Shown here: positions 1 through 7,300 of the stretch, in pieces
Numbering within the stretch: position 1 is the stretch's first letter
Layout: every line of letters begins with the position of its first letter
Assembly: GCA_964606415.1 (NCBI GenBank)
Contig: CAZSGN010000052.1
Location: 1-13,818 of the forward strand
Source: CAZSGN01 sp964606415
Lineage (GTDB): Bacteria; Bacteroidota; Bacteroidia; Bacteroidales; JBBRXJ01
Length of the DNA stretch: 13,818 nt
Reading direction: 5' to 3'
Position numbers and translations under genes: made by a program
Notes under the pieces: model-generated
What the model was told of the DNA's origin: nothing
The model's database searches: none
What the model saw: the letters and a program-made list of their open reading frames with translations, nothing else

Positions 1-202
1 AAATGCAGAAGGACATAGCCGTGTACTGATAAACCCCGTGTATGGTTACAGGTCTGTATTGTACAAGAACCTGCCAAAGGGAAAATACAAGTATTACATC
101 AGGTATAAATGGGACAATAGCCTGAATTCTTCAAATGACGAAAGGGCTAAATACAAGCGAAAAGAACCCGCGATAAAAACCGGGGTATTTGAAGTGAAAT
201 AA
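1..202 (+). CDS. C-terminal end of an unrecognised protein (5' end outside window)
   Basis: An open frame runs from the window edge (first full codon at base 2) to a TAA at 200-202 and gives 66 residues. It reads NAEGHSRVLINPVYGYRS at the start and ends KTGVFEVK. The tail alternates hydrophobic and polar residues and is rich in Tyr, Lys and Arg (for example LPKGKYKYYIRYKW). This would suit a beta-rich domain such as an Ig-like or carbohydrate-binding fold, but I do not recognise a family. The next gene starts 15 bases downstream on the same strand, so the two are probably co-transcribed. Base composition is moderate (about 40-45% GC), unlike the very AT-rich DNA a few hundred bases downstream. 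The reading frame is well supported because it has no internal stop over 66 codons; the function is unknown. Confidence 0.6.
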   Translation, partial: NAEGHSRVLINPVYGYRSVLYKNLPKGKYKYYIRYKWDNSLNSSNDERAKYKRKEPAIKTGVFEVK

Positions 203-217
203 AAACGTAAAAAAACA

Positions 218-619
218 ATGAGTAATTACCAAAACATCTGCATCTCCTCCGATTTCGACGGCATAACAGACCCCGTTGACCTCTTTGCCAGCCCCCGCAT
301 GTTGCCGGTTATGGCACTGTACGTGGCCAATAGGTTAAAGTGGGATTTGTACAGGAGGTATTGTGTTGAGGAATATGACGAACTTTACCCTGATAATCCT
401 TGGGCAATAAAAGGGAATGATACCATTGGGCCGGAAAAAGGCCAAACCCTTAATGTAAACGAAGGAATTATAAATACATTGAACTATTTTGTTAGCTTAA
501 GAAATACGCCGGATGAACTTAATAATAAACTAAATGAGATTGTGAAAGAAGTTATGATACAAATATTGAGTACAAATTTTATTAATATGGTTGCTAAAGC
601 AAGAGGATGGGAAAATTGA
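218..619 (+). CDS. Unrecognised 133-residue protein
   Basis: The start is ATG at 218, 15 bases after the previous stop and preceded by an A-rich stretch, as is common in Bacteroidota, where Shine-Dalgarno sites are weak. The protein has no signal peptide or obvious membrane segment and is probably cytoplasmic. The N-terminal half carries an acidic segment (SSDFDGITDPVDLF), then a helical part with YVANRLKWDLYRRYCVEEYDEL; the C-terminal half is Asn-rich and helical (LNNKLNEIVKEVMIQIL). I recognise no family and see no catalytic motif. The odd feature is base composition: by rough hand count the 5' part is near 58% GC (241-300) and the 3' part near 25% (541-600). The stop overlaps the ATG of the next small ORF at 607, suggesting coupling. 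An immunity or accessory protein encoded behind a secreted protein would fit the arrangement, but this is speculation. Confidence 0.6.
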   Translation: MSNYQNICISSDFDGITDPVDLFASPRMLPVMALYVANRLKWDLYRRYCVEEYDELYPDNPWAIKGNDTIGPEKGQTLNVNEGIINTLNYFVSLRNTPDELNNKLNEIVKEVMIQILSTNFINMVAKARGWEN

Positions 620-826
620 TTAGAAATATTATGTTATTATGTTTTATAATTATGGTTGAGAACTTGGGGTTTACCCAAATATCAAATACCAATAGAAATT
701 GATTTAAATACAGTCGGGTTGATTAATAATTGTCTTTATCAAATGGAGTTTATTAGGATTAGTCCAACTATAAACTCTACATTGAATCCTATATTATTGT
801 CAAATTTGGAATTAATACTGGAATAA
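607..826 (+). pseudogene. Small exported-protein gene apparently frameshifted at a GGGG run
   Basis: An ATG at 607 overlaps the previous gene's end by 13 bases and opens MGKLIRNIMLLCFIIMVENLG, a basic start followed by a hydrophobic stretch like a signal peptide or membrane anchor. This frame stops at 700-702 after 31 residues. The +1 frame is open from about 650 to a TAA at 824-826. Removing one G from the run at 666-669 joins the two into a continuous 72-residue frame reading through NLGLPKYQIPIEIDLN and ending LSNLELILE. The join falls exactly at a homopolymer. Possible explanations are a disabled gene, phase variation by G-tract slippage, or a sequencing indel. The DNA is very AT-rich (about 25% GC). 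The family is not recognised, and chance openness of the second frame in AT-rich DNA cannot be excluded. Confidence 0.4.
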
Positions 827-852
827 ATTAAAGCAGCAGTGGATTTTCTCGT

Positions 853-922
853 GGGTAGAAATAAAGTGTATAGCCACGAAGCGATGTTTGTGTGAAGGGT
901 GGCTATACTCTTGCTTTTACCC
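853..922. repeat. Long imperfect inverted repeat (hairpin)
   Basis: The arms are 853-877 and 899-922. The inner 10 bases pair perfectly (GTATAGCCAC at 868-877 with GTGGCTATAC at 899-908). Pairing then continues with interruptions out to GGGT/ACCC at the base, around a 21-base loop (878-898). There is no T-run right after either arm, so it is not a classical intrinsic terminator. It could be a structured RNA, a small palindromic repeat of the REP type, or the tip of a decayed mobile element. Confidence 0.6.
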
Positions 923-970
923 GGTGTGGCAATTAACGTATTTTATCAAGCGGGTCAGGACAACAAAAAT

Positions 971-1004
971 TTTGAATTTCGAAGTTAGGTGTCAATTAGC
1001 TTTG
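971..1004 (+). promoter_or_regulatory. Bacteroidota-type promoter for the lipoprotein gene
   Basis: TTTG at 971-974 (-33 element) is followed after 22 bases by TAGCTTTG at 997-1004, an exact match to the TAnnTTTG -7 element of Bacteroidota housekeeping promoters. Transcription would start near 1010 and give a leader of about 95 bases ahead of the ATG at 1104. A second -7-like sequence, TATTTTTG, lies at 1058-1065 but has no clear -33 partner. Confidence 0.55.
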
Positions 1005-1018
1005 CGTACAAAATATCT

Positions 1019-1038
1019 ATAAATCCTATAGGATTTAT
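1019..1038. promoter_or_regulatory. Perfect 20-base palindrome, possible operator
   Basis: ATAAATCCTATAGGATTTAT is identical to its own reverse complement. It lies just downstream of the predicted start site of the promoter at 971-1004 and upstream of a second -7-like element at 1058-1065. This is where a dimeric repressor could block transcription. No regulator gene lies next to it, so the binding protein is unknown, and it could alternatively act as an RNA hairpin in the leader. Confidence 0.4.
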
Positions 1039-1103
1039 TAATTTAAAGAATTTTTTGTATTTTTGTAATGATCGTTTAATTGTTAAATTTTAAAGTGAAA
1101 GTT

Positions 1104-1844
1104 ATGAAAACAACTATTTTTAAAGGTATATCATTGGTAATGACATTCTTATTGTTTTATTCATGTAATAAGGATGAAACAAGCGGAGATAACATTGGGG
1201 CTGATTCTTCAAGTGATTTTGAAATTTTGTCTGCAGATATTGATTTAGTCGGGAAGGATGAAGTGAAGGCTGTGTACTCAGATCCTTCATTGGATAGTTT
1301 ATATCAATTATCTGAACCTGGTGAAGATCAGGTATGGGATTTTTCGAATTTACCTGCTTCTCCTGATCATTATGATACTTTACCCTGGTTAGATCCCGCG
1401 AGCCTTGCTCTTTCGGATACATTTCCCCAGGCTGACCTCGCTTCGTATGATGGATCTTCTTTCTCTGTTTTTAAGTTAACAAGTGATAAAATGGAAGTGG
1501 TGGGACATTATGATTCTGTTAACCAACGAGAAACGATTATGGATGATCCCCTGACAATTCTCACTTTTCCGGTCCGGCAAGGTGGTTCTTTTCGGGATGA
1601 AGGAAAAGTTGAATTAGAGCCAGGCTATTACATGACACAGATTCGTGATGTGGTTTATGATGCATCAGGTGAATTGATTCTTCCTTCTGGGAGTTATGAT
1701 TGTGTAAGGGCGAAAATCATGGATATTACAACCTATGATACTTCTTATGCTTACGATTATATTTCTAAATCTCTTGGTATGCCGGTGATGACGATTGATG
1801 TTAATAAGAATGACAGCATTGAACGTGTGAAATACCTGAATTGA
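1104..1844 (+). CDS. Probable surface-exposed lipoprotein of unknown function
   Basis: The 246-residue protein begins MKTTIFKGISLVMTFLLFYSC, a lipoprotein signal peptide with the lipid-anchored cysteine at residue 21. The residues after it, Asn-Lys-Asp-Glu, resemble the Lys-(Asp/Glu)2 lipoprotein export signal that sends Bacteroidota lipoproteins to the outer face of the outer membrane. An in-frame TTG at 1080 would add eight residues, but ATG at 1104 gives the cleaner signal peptide. The mature protein is acidic and Asp/Ser/Tyr-rich. It contains EPGEDQVWDFSNLP, similar to a G-x-x-Q-x-W-D-F-S-x-L segment I recall from Bacteroidota secreted proteins (recalled, not checked). No enzyme motif is visible. 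It appears monocistronic, driven by the promoter at 971-1004, and converges with the flippase gene. Lipoprotein status is fairly secure, surface exposure is inferred, and function is unknown. Confidence 0.8.
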   Translation: MKTTIFKGISLVMTFLLFYSCNKDETSGDNIGADSSSDFEILSADIDLVGKDEVKAVYSDPSLDSLYQLSEPGEDQVWDFSNLPASPDHYDTLPWLDPASLALSDTFPQADLASYDGSSFSVFKLTSDKMEVVGHYDSVNQRETIMDDPLTILTFPVRQGGSFRDEGKVELEPGYYMTQIRDVVYDASGELILPSGSYDCVRAKIMDITTYDTSYAYDYISKSLGMPVMTIDVNKNDSIERVKYLN

Positions 1845-2027
1845 ATCTCAATATAGGCTGTCTTCTGTAAATCTGAATATTGAGCTATAATATTCAACTT
1901 CTTCGAGGTTTACCATTTTTGAAATAATAGGAATTCCGTTTTTTGTGCTCACAAGTTTTGTGGCATTCTGTCCGCTTTACGCACCTTTTGGTTTAAAAAC
2001 AACTTGTAGCAAAAAAGAAAGTTGAGC

Positions 2028-3320
2028 CTATGAACCGGATGCTTTAAAAGTATCCGGTTTTATTTTGAGGATTCCTGAAACCTCAAAATAACCAATAACA
2101 GCCAGAATAAAATATAAGCTGGAACAGACTATAACAAAAATTTGAAGCATGTCTGTCATCTCATTGTCTTTCTTTATGAAAATGACCATAATAGCTGCCA
2201 ATAGATAGATGGATTGCCAGATTAAAAGAATTTGATTTTTTCTTTTGACAGAAAAAACCTGGGAAATACTGCGGGTTGAATAAGAAGCAATAGATAGAGG
2301 TACCAGCAGTACGGCTATTTCCCCGGCAGGCTTCCATGACTCACCCAGGACAAAGGAGAATATTTCTGGTCCCCATAATAATACAGGCAACAATAAAATG
2401 GTGGCAATAAACAGGTTGATAAAATAGGAGAGGAGATAGAGTTTTTTTTGCTGCCGGGTTTCGGACATTTTACGGTAAAAAACGGTCGTGAATGCTCTTG
2501 ATAATAGGTCAAGAGGATAATTAATTACTTTAAATGCATTATGATACCAACCGACAATCGTTGAGGAATAAATAATATTTAATGCATAGATCAGGATATC
2601 TACCGAGAAGGTGTTTAGAAAACTCATGGGGGTCAGGTACCAAAAAAAATTCTGGTTTAGTTTTAGTTCAGTCCGGATGATTGATGAAGACAGCGATCTG
2701 ATCTTTGGGAAAAGGTGTGGGTTTTTTATTATTAAATAAGATAATCCGGCTATTTGTCCGGTAATACTTCCAATGATCAGACCTGTTTTTTGAAGGCACA
2801 AAATAACTCCGGATAATAGTTTTACTCCGGCAGTAACAACGCTCTGGGTTATCATTGACAAGGATAATCCTCTATATTGCTGATAGCGATTGAACCATTG
2901 TTGATAAACCCGGTTACTTCCCATGGTGAAGATCATTACCGGTAGCAGATAGAATATGCCCGGCATATTTTGAAAGCCGGCCAGTGAAACCCAGGTTTGA
3001 TGTCCGGACAGGATGATTACAAAGGAGAGAATGGAGATAAGCAATACTGAGGATAAGCAAAATATAAATAAATGAACTGCTTTCTCCTGGTTTTCTGCAA
3101 GAACAATCCCCTTTTCTATATTCCCGGTGGATATATTAGCAATAATACGGCTGATACTCATGAAAAGAGCCAGTTGACCGAATTGTTCAGGGGCAAAAAA
3201 ACGGGTTAAAAAAGGAAGCGCTGCCAGGGTGATTATTTGGGATAGTGATGTTCCGGAAAGGAGGGTGATCACTTGCCGGACAAAAGTATGCCGAAAAAAA
3301 TGGCCAATCGCTTTAATCAT
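2028..3320 (-). CDS. Wzx-type polysaccharide/lipid-linked oligosaccharide flippase
   Basis: The 430-residue inner-membrane protein has about twelve hydrophobic segments, with approximate centres at residues 29, 56, 94, 125, 162, 189, 235, 263, 306, 335, 372 and 402. This is the usual size and topology of MOP-superfamily polysaccharide biosynthesis flippases (RfbX/Wzx, Pfam Polysacc_synt type). Family-like features include the N-terminal TLAALPFLTRFFAPEQFG, matching the common P-x-L-x-R-x-x-x-P-x-x-F/Y-G segment, and FVLGESWKPAGEIAVLLVP at about 323-341, matching the G-x-x-W-x-x-A-G...P signature of late helices. It would move undecaprenyl-linked glycans across the inner membrane for O-antigen, capsule or other surface polysaccharide; the substrate cannot be told. 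It starts 12 bases after the ftsE stop and is almost certainly co-transcribed with it. No glycosyltransferases lie nearby, so it is an isolated flippase. Confidence 0.88.
   Translation of the reverse strand: MIKAIGHFFRHTFVRQVITLLSGTSLSQIITLAALPFLTRFFAPEQFGQLALFMSISRIIANISTGNIEKGIVLAENQEKAVHLFIFCLSSVLLISILSFVIILSGHQTWVSLAGFQNMPGIFYLLPVMIFTMGSNRVYQQWFNRYQQYRGLSLSMITQSVVTAGVKLLSGVILCLQKTGLIIGSITGQIAGLSYLIIKNPHLFPKIRSLSSSIIRTELKLNQNFFWYLTPMSFLNTFSVDILIYALNIIYSSTIVGWYHNAFKVINYPLDLLSRAFTTVFYRKMSETRQQKKLYLLSYFINLFIATILLLPVLLWGPEIFSFVLGESWKPAGEIAVLLVPLSIASYSTRSISQVFSVKRKNQILLIWQSIYLLAAIMVIFIKKDNEMTDMLQIFVIVCSSLYFILAVIGYFEVSGILKIKPDTFKASGS
2033..2066 (+). terminator. Possible intrinsic terminator between convergent genes
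   Basis: AACCGGAT (2033-2040) and ATCCGGTT (2052-2059) form a perfect 8-base stem with an 11-base loop, followed on the + strand by TTATTTT. It would stop + strand transcription from the lipoprotein gene about 190 bases after its stop codon. It lies inside the last codons of the minus-strand flippase gene. On the minus strand a T-run occurs only some 13 bases past the stem, so it is less convincing there. Confidence 0.45.
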
Positions 3321-3332
3321 GGAAGGAATGGT

Positions 3333-4046
3333 TTATTCATCCTTAAGTGTGTTGAAGTCAATCTCAGAAGGGCCGCCAATTTCAATAAGTTTGCCTTTGT
3401 CACAGCGGTAAGTGCGTTCAGGATATTTTCGGAGGATCTCGTAATTGTGTGTAGCCATTAATACGGCTCGCCCATTTCTTTTAATATCCATTAGCAAATC
3501 CATAATGTTGGCTGAGGTTTCAGGATCCAGGTTTCCCGTGGGCTCATCGGCAAGAATAATTTGGGGGTCATTGAGCAGAGCACGGCTAATAACAACGCGT
3601 TGTTGTTCTCCGCCACTTAGCTGGTGGGGCATTTTATATCCTTTATAGCTAAGTTCTACCCGTTCAAGCACTTCTTCGATCCGTGCGCGTATTTCGTTTT
3701 TATTTTTCCACCCGGTAGCCCGCAAAACAAATTCAAGGTTCCCGTATATAGACCGGTCACTTAATAGTTTGAAATCCTGGAATACAATGCCTAATTTTCT
3801 TCGCAGAAGAGGAATTTGTTTTTTTTTGAGTTTATTCAGGGAAATGTTATCTATACTGCCATATCCTCCCTGCAATGGAATCTCTGCATTTAAAATCTTG
3901 ATAAGACTGGTTTTTCCACTACCAACTTTACCGATAAGGTAGACAAATTCTCCCTTTTTTATTTCAAAATTAACATTAGACAGGATGAGATTGTCATGCT
4001 GAAAAACAGAAACTTCTTTAAGGTCAACCAGTGTGTCTAAGGCCAT
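3333..4046 (-). CDS. ftsE: Cell division ATP-binding protein FtsE
   Basis: The 237-residue ABC ATPase has all key motifs: Walker A GKVGSGKT at 39-46, Q-loop Gln90, signature LSGGEQQ at 143-149, Walker B IILADE at 163-168, a D-loop (GNLD), and switch His200 in ATHN. Length, lack of membrane segments and the segments FQDFKLLSDRSIYGNL and ADEPTGNLDPETS fit FtsE better than LolD or MacB, though these are close relatives. FtsE pairs with the membrane protein FtsX at the septum and drives ATP-dependent activation of cell-wall hydrolases. No ftsX is adjacent: a flippase gene follows after 12 bases instead. From memory, Bacteroidota often carry ftsX elsewhere, near uppP and truB. The start is ATG at 4046. 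A GTTG-N20-TACCTTTG promoter lies about 45 bases upstream, so ftsE is the first gene of this operon. Confidence 0.87.
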   Translation of the reverse strand: MALDTLVDLKEVSVFQHDNLILSNVNFEIKKGEFVYLIGKVGSGKTSLIKILNAEIPLQGGYGSIDNISLNKLKKKQIPLLRRKLGIVFQDFKLLSDRSIYGNLEFVLRATGWKNKNEIRARIEEVLERVELSYKGYKMPHQLSGGEQQRVVISRALLNDPQIILADEPTGNLDPETSANIMDLLMDIKRNGRAVLMATHNYEILRKYPERTYRCDKGKLIEIGGPSEIDFNTLKDE

Positions 4047-4090
4047 AATAATATGAATGGTTTAAATAATGAAAAAATAGTTGAATTGAT

Positions 4091-4122
4091 CAAAGGTAAG
4101 CTTTTCACTTTTTTTTTACAAC
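4091..4122 (-). promoter_or_regulatory. Promoter of the ftsE-flippase operon
   Basis: Read on the minus strand, GTTG (4122-4119) is followed after 20 bases by TACCTTTG (4098-4091), an exact TAnnTTTG -7 element with a near-match -33 element. Transcription would start near 4085, leaving a short leader before the ftsE ATG at 4046. Confidence 0.55.
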
Positions 4123-4159
4123 ATTCGGACTGATTCTGTTTAAGATAAAATAAGCATTG

Positions 4160-4194
4160 TCCTTATTATTTTAACTTTTTACAGAAAATAAGGA
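4160..4194. repeat. Dyad repeat in the divergent ftsE/TPR control region
   Basis: TCCTTATT (4160-4167) and AATAAGGA (4187-4194) are perfect inverted copies separated by 19 bases, and a third related piece, AAAATAAG, lies at 4147-4154. They sit between the two divergent promoter candidates, where a regulator shared by both operons could bind. AT-rich DNA makes chance repeats fairly common, so this is tentative. Confidence 0.3.
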
Positions 4195-4213
4195 TGTTCT
4201 TGCTTAAGAAAAA

Positions 4214-4245
4214 TTTGACAGGCTCAAATTAAAATGCCATTTTTG
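4214..4245 (+). promoter_or_regulatory. Candidate promoter of the TPR-barrel operon
   Basis: TTTG at 4214-4217 is followed after 20 bases by CATTTTTG at 4238-4245, one mismatch from TAnnTTTG. The start site would fall near 4252, leaving a leader of about 80 bases. An alternative pair is TTTG at 4242-4245 with TATATTTA at 4261-4268, but its spacing of 15 is short. Confidence 0.4.
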
Positions 4246-4330
4246 CGTTTTATAAATGATTATATTTACTTGATCGTTTTTAAAACTATACGCTTAGTTT
4301 GGTTTTAATCTCGTTTAAAAGATCAGTTTA

Positions 4331-7300
4331 ATGTATTACAGATTTTTCTTATTATTGATTACCGGGGTGTTTGTAAGCACCTTATTGTCTGTAGATGCTC
4401 AGAGATCTGCTGAGTATCATTCACTGCATAATGATCTTCAGAAGGGTATAGAATTGTTTGACCAAAATAGATTTAGTGCCGCTCAATACCATTTTGAACA
4501 AGCATTGGAGAAATATGATTCCCGTTTTGCTACTTTAAAGGCCGAGGCAAGCTATTACCAGGCGCTTTGTGCTGTGAGGCTTTTTCATCAAAATGCCGAT
4601 TATCTCATTAATAAGTTTATCGAAGAACATCCGTGGAGCCCGAGGTTGAATAGTGTGAATCTTGAAATGGCAAGACATAAATTCCAGAATGAGGATTATG
4701 CTAAAGCGGTGGAGTGGTTTTTAAATGTTGATGTTTATAAAATAGATCCGGATGAAGCTGCGGAGAAGTATTTTAAAACCGGATTTGCTTATTTTAAAAT
4801 GGATAGCTTTGCAAAAGCCAGGGTTGAATTTTATCAGATCATTGATGAGGATACTAAATATACTGATCCGGCCCTTTATTATTACTCGCATACTGCTTAT
4901 CGTCAAAAGAATTTTGAAACGGCTTTAAATGGCTTTAACCGCCTTAAAAATAGCCGGAATTTTGGCCCGATTGTTCCGTATTATATTATTCAGGTATTGT
5001 ATGAACAGGAAAAATACCAGCAGATTATTGATTATGCACCAGTGCTTATGGATGAGGTCACTGATAGCCGTAAGGCTGAGTTTGCCAGGATAACCGGGGA
5101 GGCTTTTTACCACGAAGGGAAGTATGATTCTGCTTCTTTATTTCTTTCTGTTTTTCAGGATAAAGCTGATACCATTACAAAAGACGATTATTATCGGTTA
5201 GGGTATGTGCGCTATCGCTTAAATGAATATGATTCAGCTGCTTTTTATTTTGAAAAATTATCAAATGATACTTCTTTACAGAGTCAGAATGCACTTTATC
5301 ATTTGGGTGATTGTTATCTCCAGATGGAAGAAAAAGAAAAGGCTCAGCTTGCCTTTTATGCTGCTTCAAGCCAGGATGCAGATACTTTGATCCAGCGCGA
5401 TGCTTTGTTTAATTATGCAATGCTGACTTATGAATTGTCTTCTTCTCCTTTTCATGATGAAGTTGAAGCCTTTACCGAATATATTAATCGTTACCCTAAT
5501 TCCGGGAAGTCTGATGTCGCGTTTAAGTATTTGATGCTGTCTTATATGAGTACAAATAATTACAAGGGGGCATTGTCTTCGATTGACCGCATAAAAGAAA
5601 AAAGTGAGGAGATAAAAAAAGCTTATCAACGTGTTGCCTTTTACCGGGCACAGGAATTATTTACCAATCTTCAGTTTAAAGAGGCTATTGAGTTATATGA
5701 TAAGTCGCTTACTTATCAGGAATATGATCCGGATATTGCTGGAAAAGCTCATTATTGGAGAGCCGAAGCATATTACAGGTTAAAAGAGTTCGATAAGGCT
5801 GCTGATGATTATAATCTTTTCCTGAAGACCCATGGAGCTCTCCATTTGCCAAATTATTTTGAAGCTCATTATGGTTTGGGGTATGCCTTGTTTAAGCAGC
5901 AAGACTACCAAAAGGCTGTTGATTGGTTTCGAAAATATATTGATTTCAAAAAAGGAGAAGAAACCGATAAACGGGCTGATGCATGCAACAGGGCCGCTGA
6001 TTGTTACTTTGTTACAGGTGGATACAGACAAGCTGTTAATTATTATGAAAAAGCGGCTGAGATGAATAGAATTGATGTTGATTATGCGCTTTTTCAAAAA
6101 GGCTTTGCCTTGGGGTTACTGGGAAAACATCAGGAAAAAGTGGCGGTCCTTAAGCAACTGCTGGAGGAATCTGAGCAGTCAACATACAAAGATGACGCGA
6201 TGTTCCAGTTAGGTAGAGCCTTTGTTGAATTAAACCGGTACGATTCGGCTGAATATTATTACCAGGTAATTGTTCAAAAACATGATAAAGTTTCTTATAT
6301 AAGTAAAGCATTGGTTAATCTTGGGTTAATCTATTATAGTCAAGATAATAATGACCAGGCATTGGCTGTTTATGAGCGGGTTGTAGAAGAATACGAAGGA
6401 ACAGAAGATGCTAAAAATGCATTACTGGGAATTAAAAATATTTACATGGATCAGAATGATATTGATGCTTATTTTGATTATGTAGAAGCTCTTGATGGAA
6501 AAGTTAAAGTTACCCGTACCCAAAAAGATTCTTTGCTTTATTCCTCAGCCGAAGATGTGTATATGAAAGGAGATTGTGAAAATGCGCTGGATAAATTTGA
6601 GCGCTACATTAAACAATATCCTGATGGTGGATTTCTTATTAATACTTATTATTATATGGCTGATTGTTATGCCAAAATGAATGAGTACGAAAAGGCATTA
6701 GAGGCTTATCAATTTGTAACCAGTAAGCCACATAATATATTCACCGAAGAGGCCTTGCTCGGTGAAGCCCGCATGTTGTACAAGGAGAAGAATTATAAGG
6801 AGGCTGTTGATATTTATAAGCGAGTGGAGCAGGAAGCTGAAGTGAAAAGTAATATCCAGGAGGCCAGGATTCGAAAAATGAGAGCATGGCACGAATTGAA
6901 TGAATATGACAGCACAATTAAAGCAGCTAATATGGTGCTTGAGCAACCAAAAATTGACGAGGAAATCCGGCGGGAAGCATGGTATGTTAAAGCCAAAGCT
7001 TATCTGATGAAAGAGGAAAAAGCATCTGCGCTTGATTATTTTGAAAAGATTAATGATGATGTAAGGAGTGAGCAGGGGGCGGAGGCCATGTACTGGACTA
7101 TTAAAATTAATGATGAACAGGGGAATAAGAGTGAAGCCAAAAAAATGGTCTATGAGTTTGTCGATAAAAATACACCGCAACGATATTGGTTGGGGAAAGC
7201 ATTTATTTTGTTAGCTGATATTTTTGATGAAGAAGGACAGGATTTTCAGGCGATTAAAACTTTAAAAAGCCTGATCGATAATTATGACAATGAAAATGAT

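Noticed and set aside
853..930. Integron attC-like recombination site
   Set aside because: The hairpin has no recognisable GTTRRRY/RYYYAAC core boxes and no integrase or cassette array is nearby.
1080..1103. TTG at 1080 as the lipoprotein start
   Set aside because: It would add MLNFKVKV ahead of a typical MKTTIFKG signal peptide. The ATG at 1104 gives a normal lipoprotein leader.
1120..1422. 100-codon minus-strand frame opposite the lipoprotein gene
   Set aside because: The opposite strand has a clear lipoprotein signal and promoter. The minus-strand product has no recognisable feature and starts inside the other gene.
6698..7180. 160-codon open frame on the minus strand inside the TPR gene
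   Set aside because: It lies wholly antisense to a strongly supported TPR coding sequence. Its Phe/Ile/Leu-rich product is what the reverse strand of Asn/Lys/Glu-rich codons gives.
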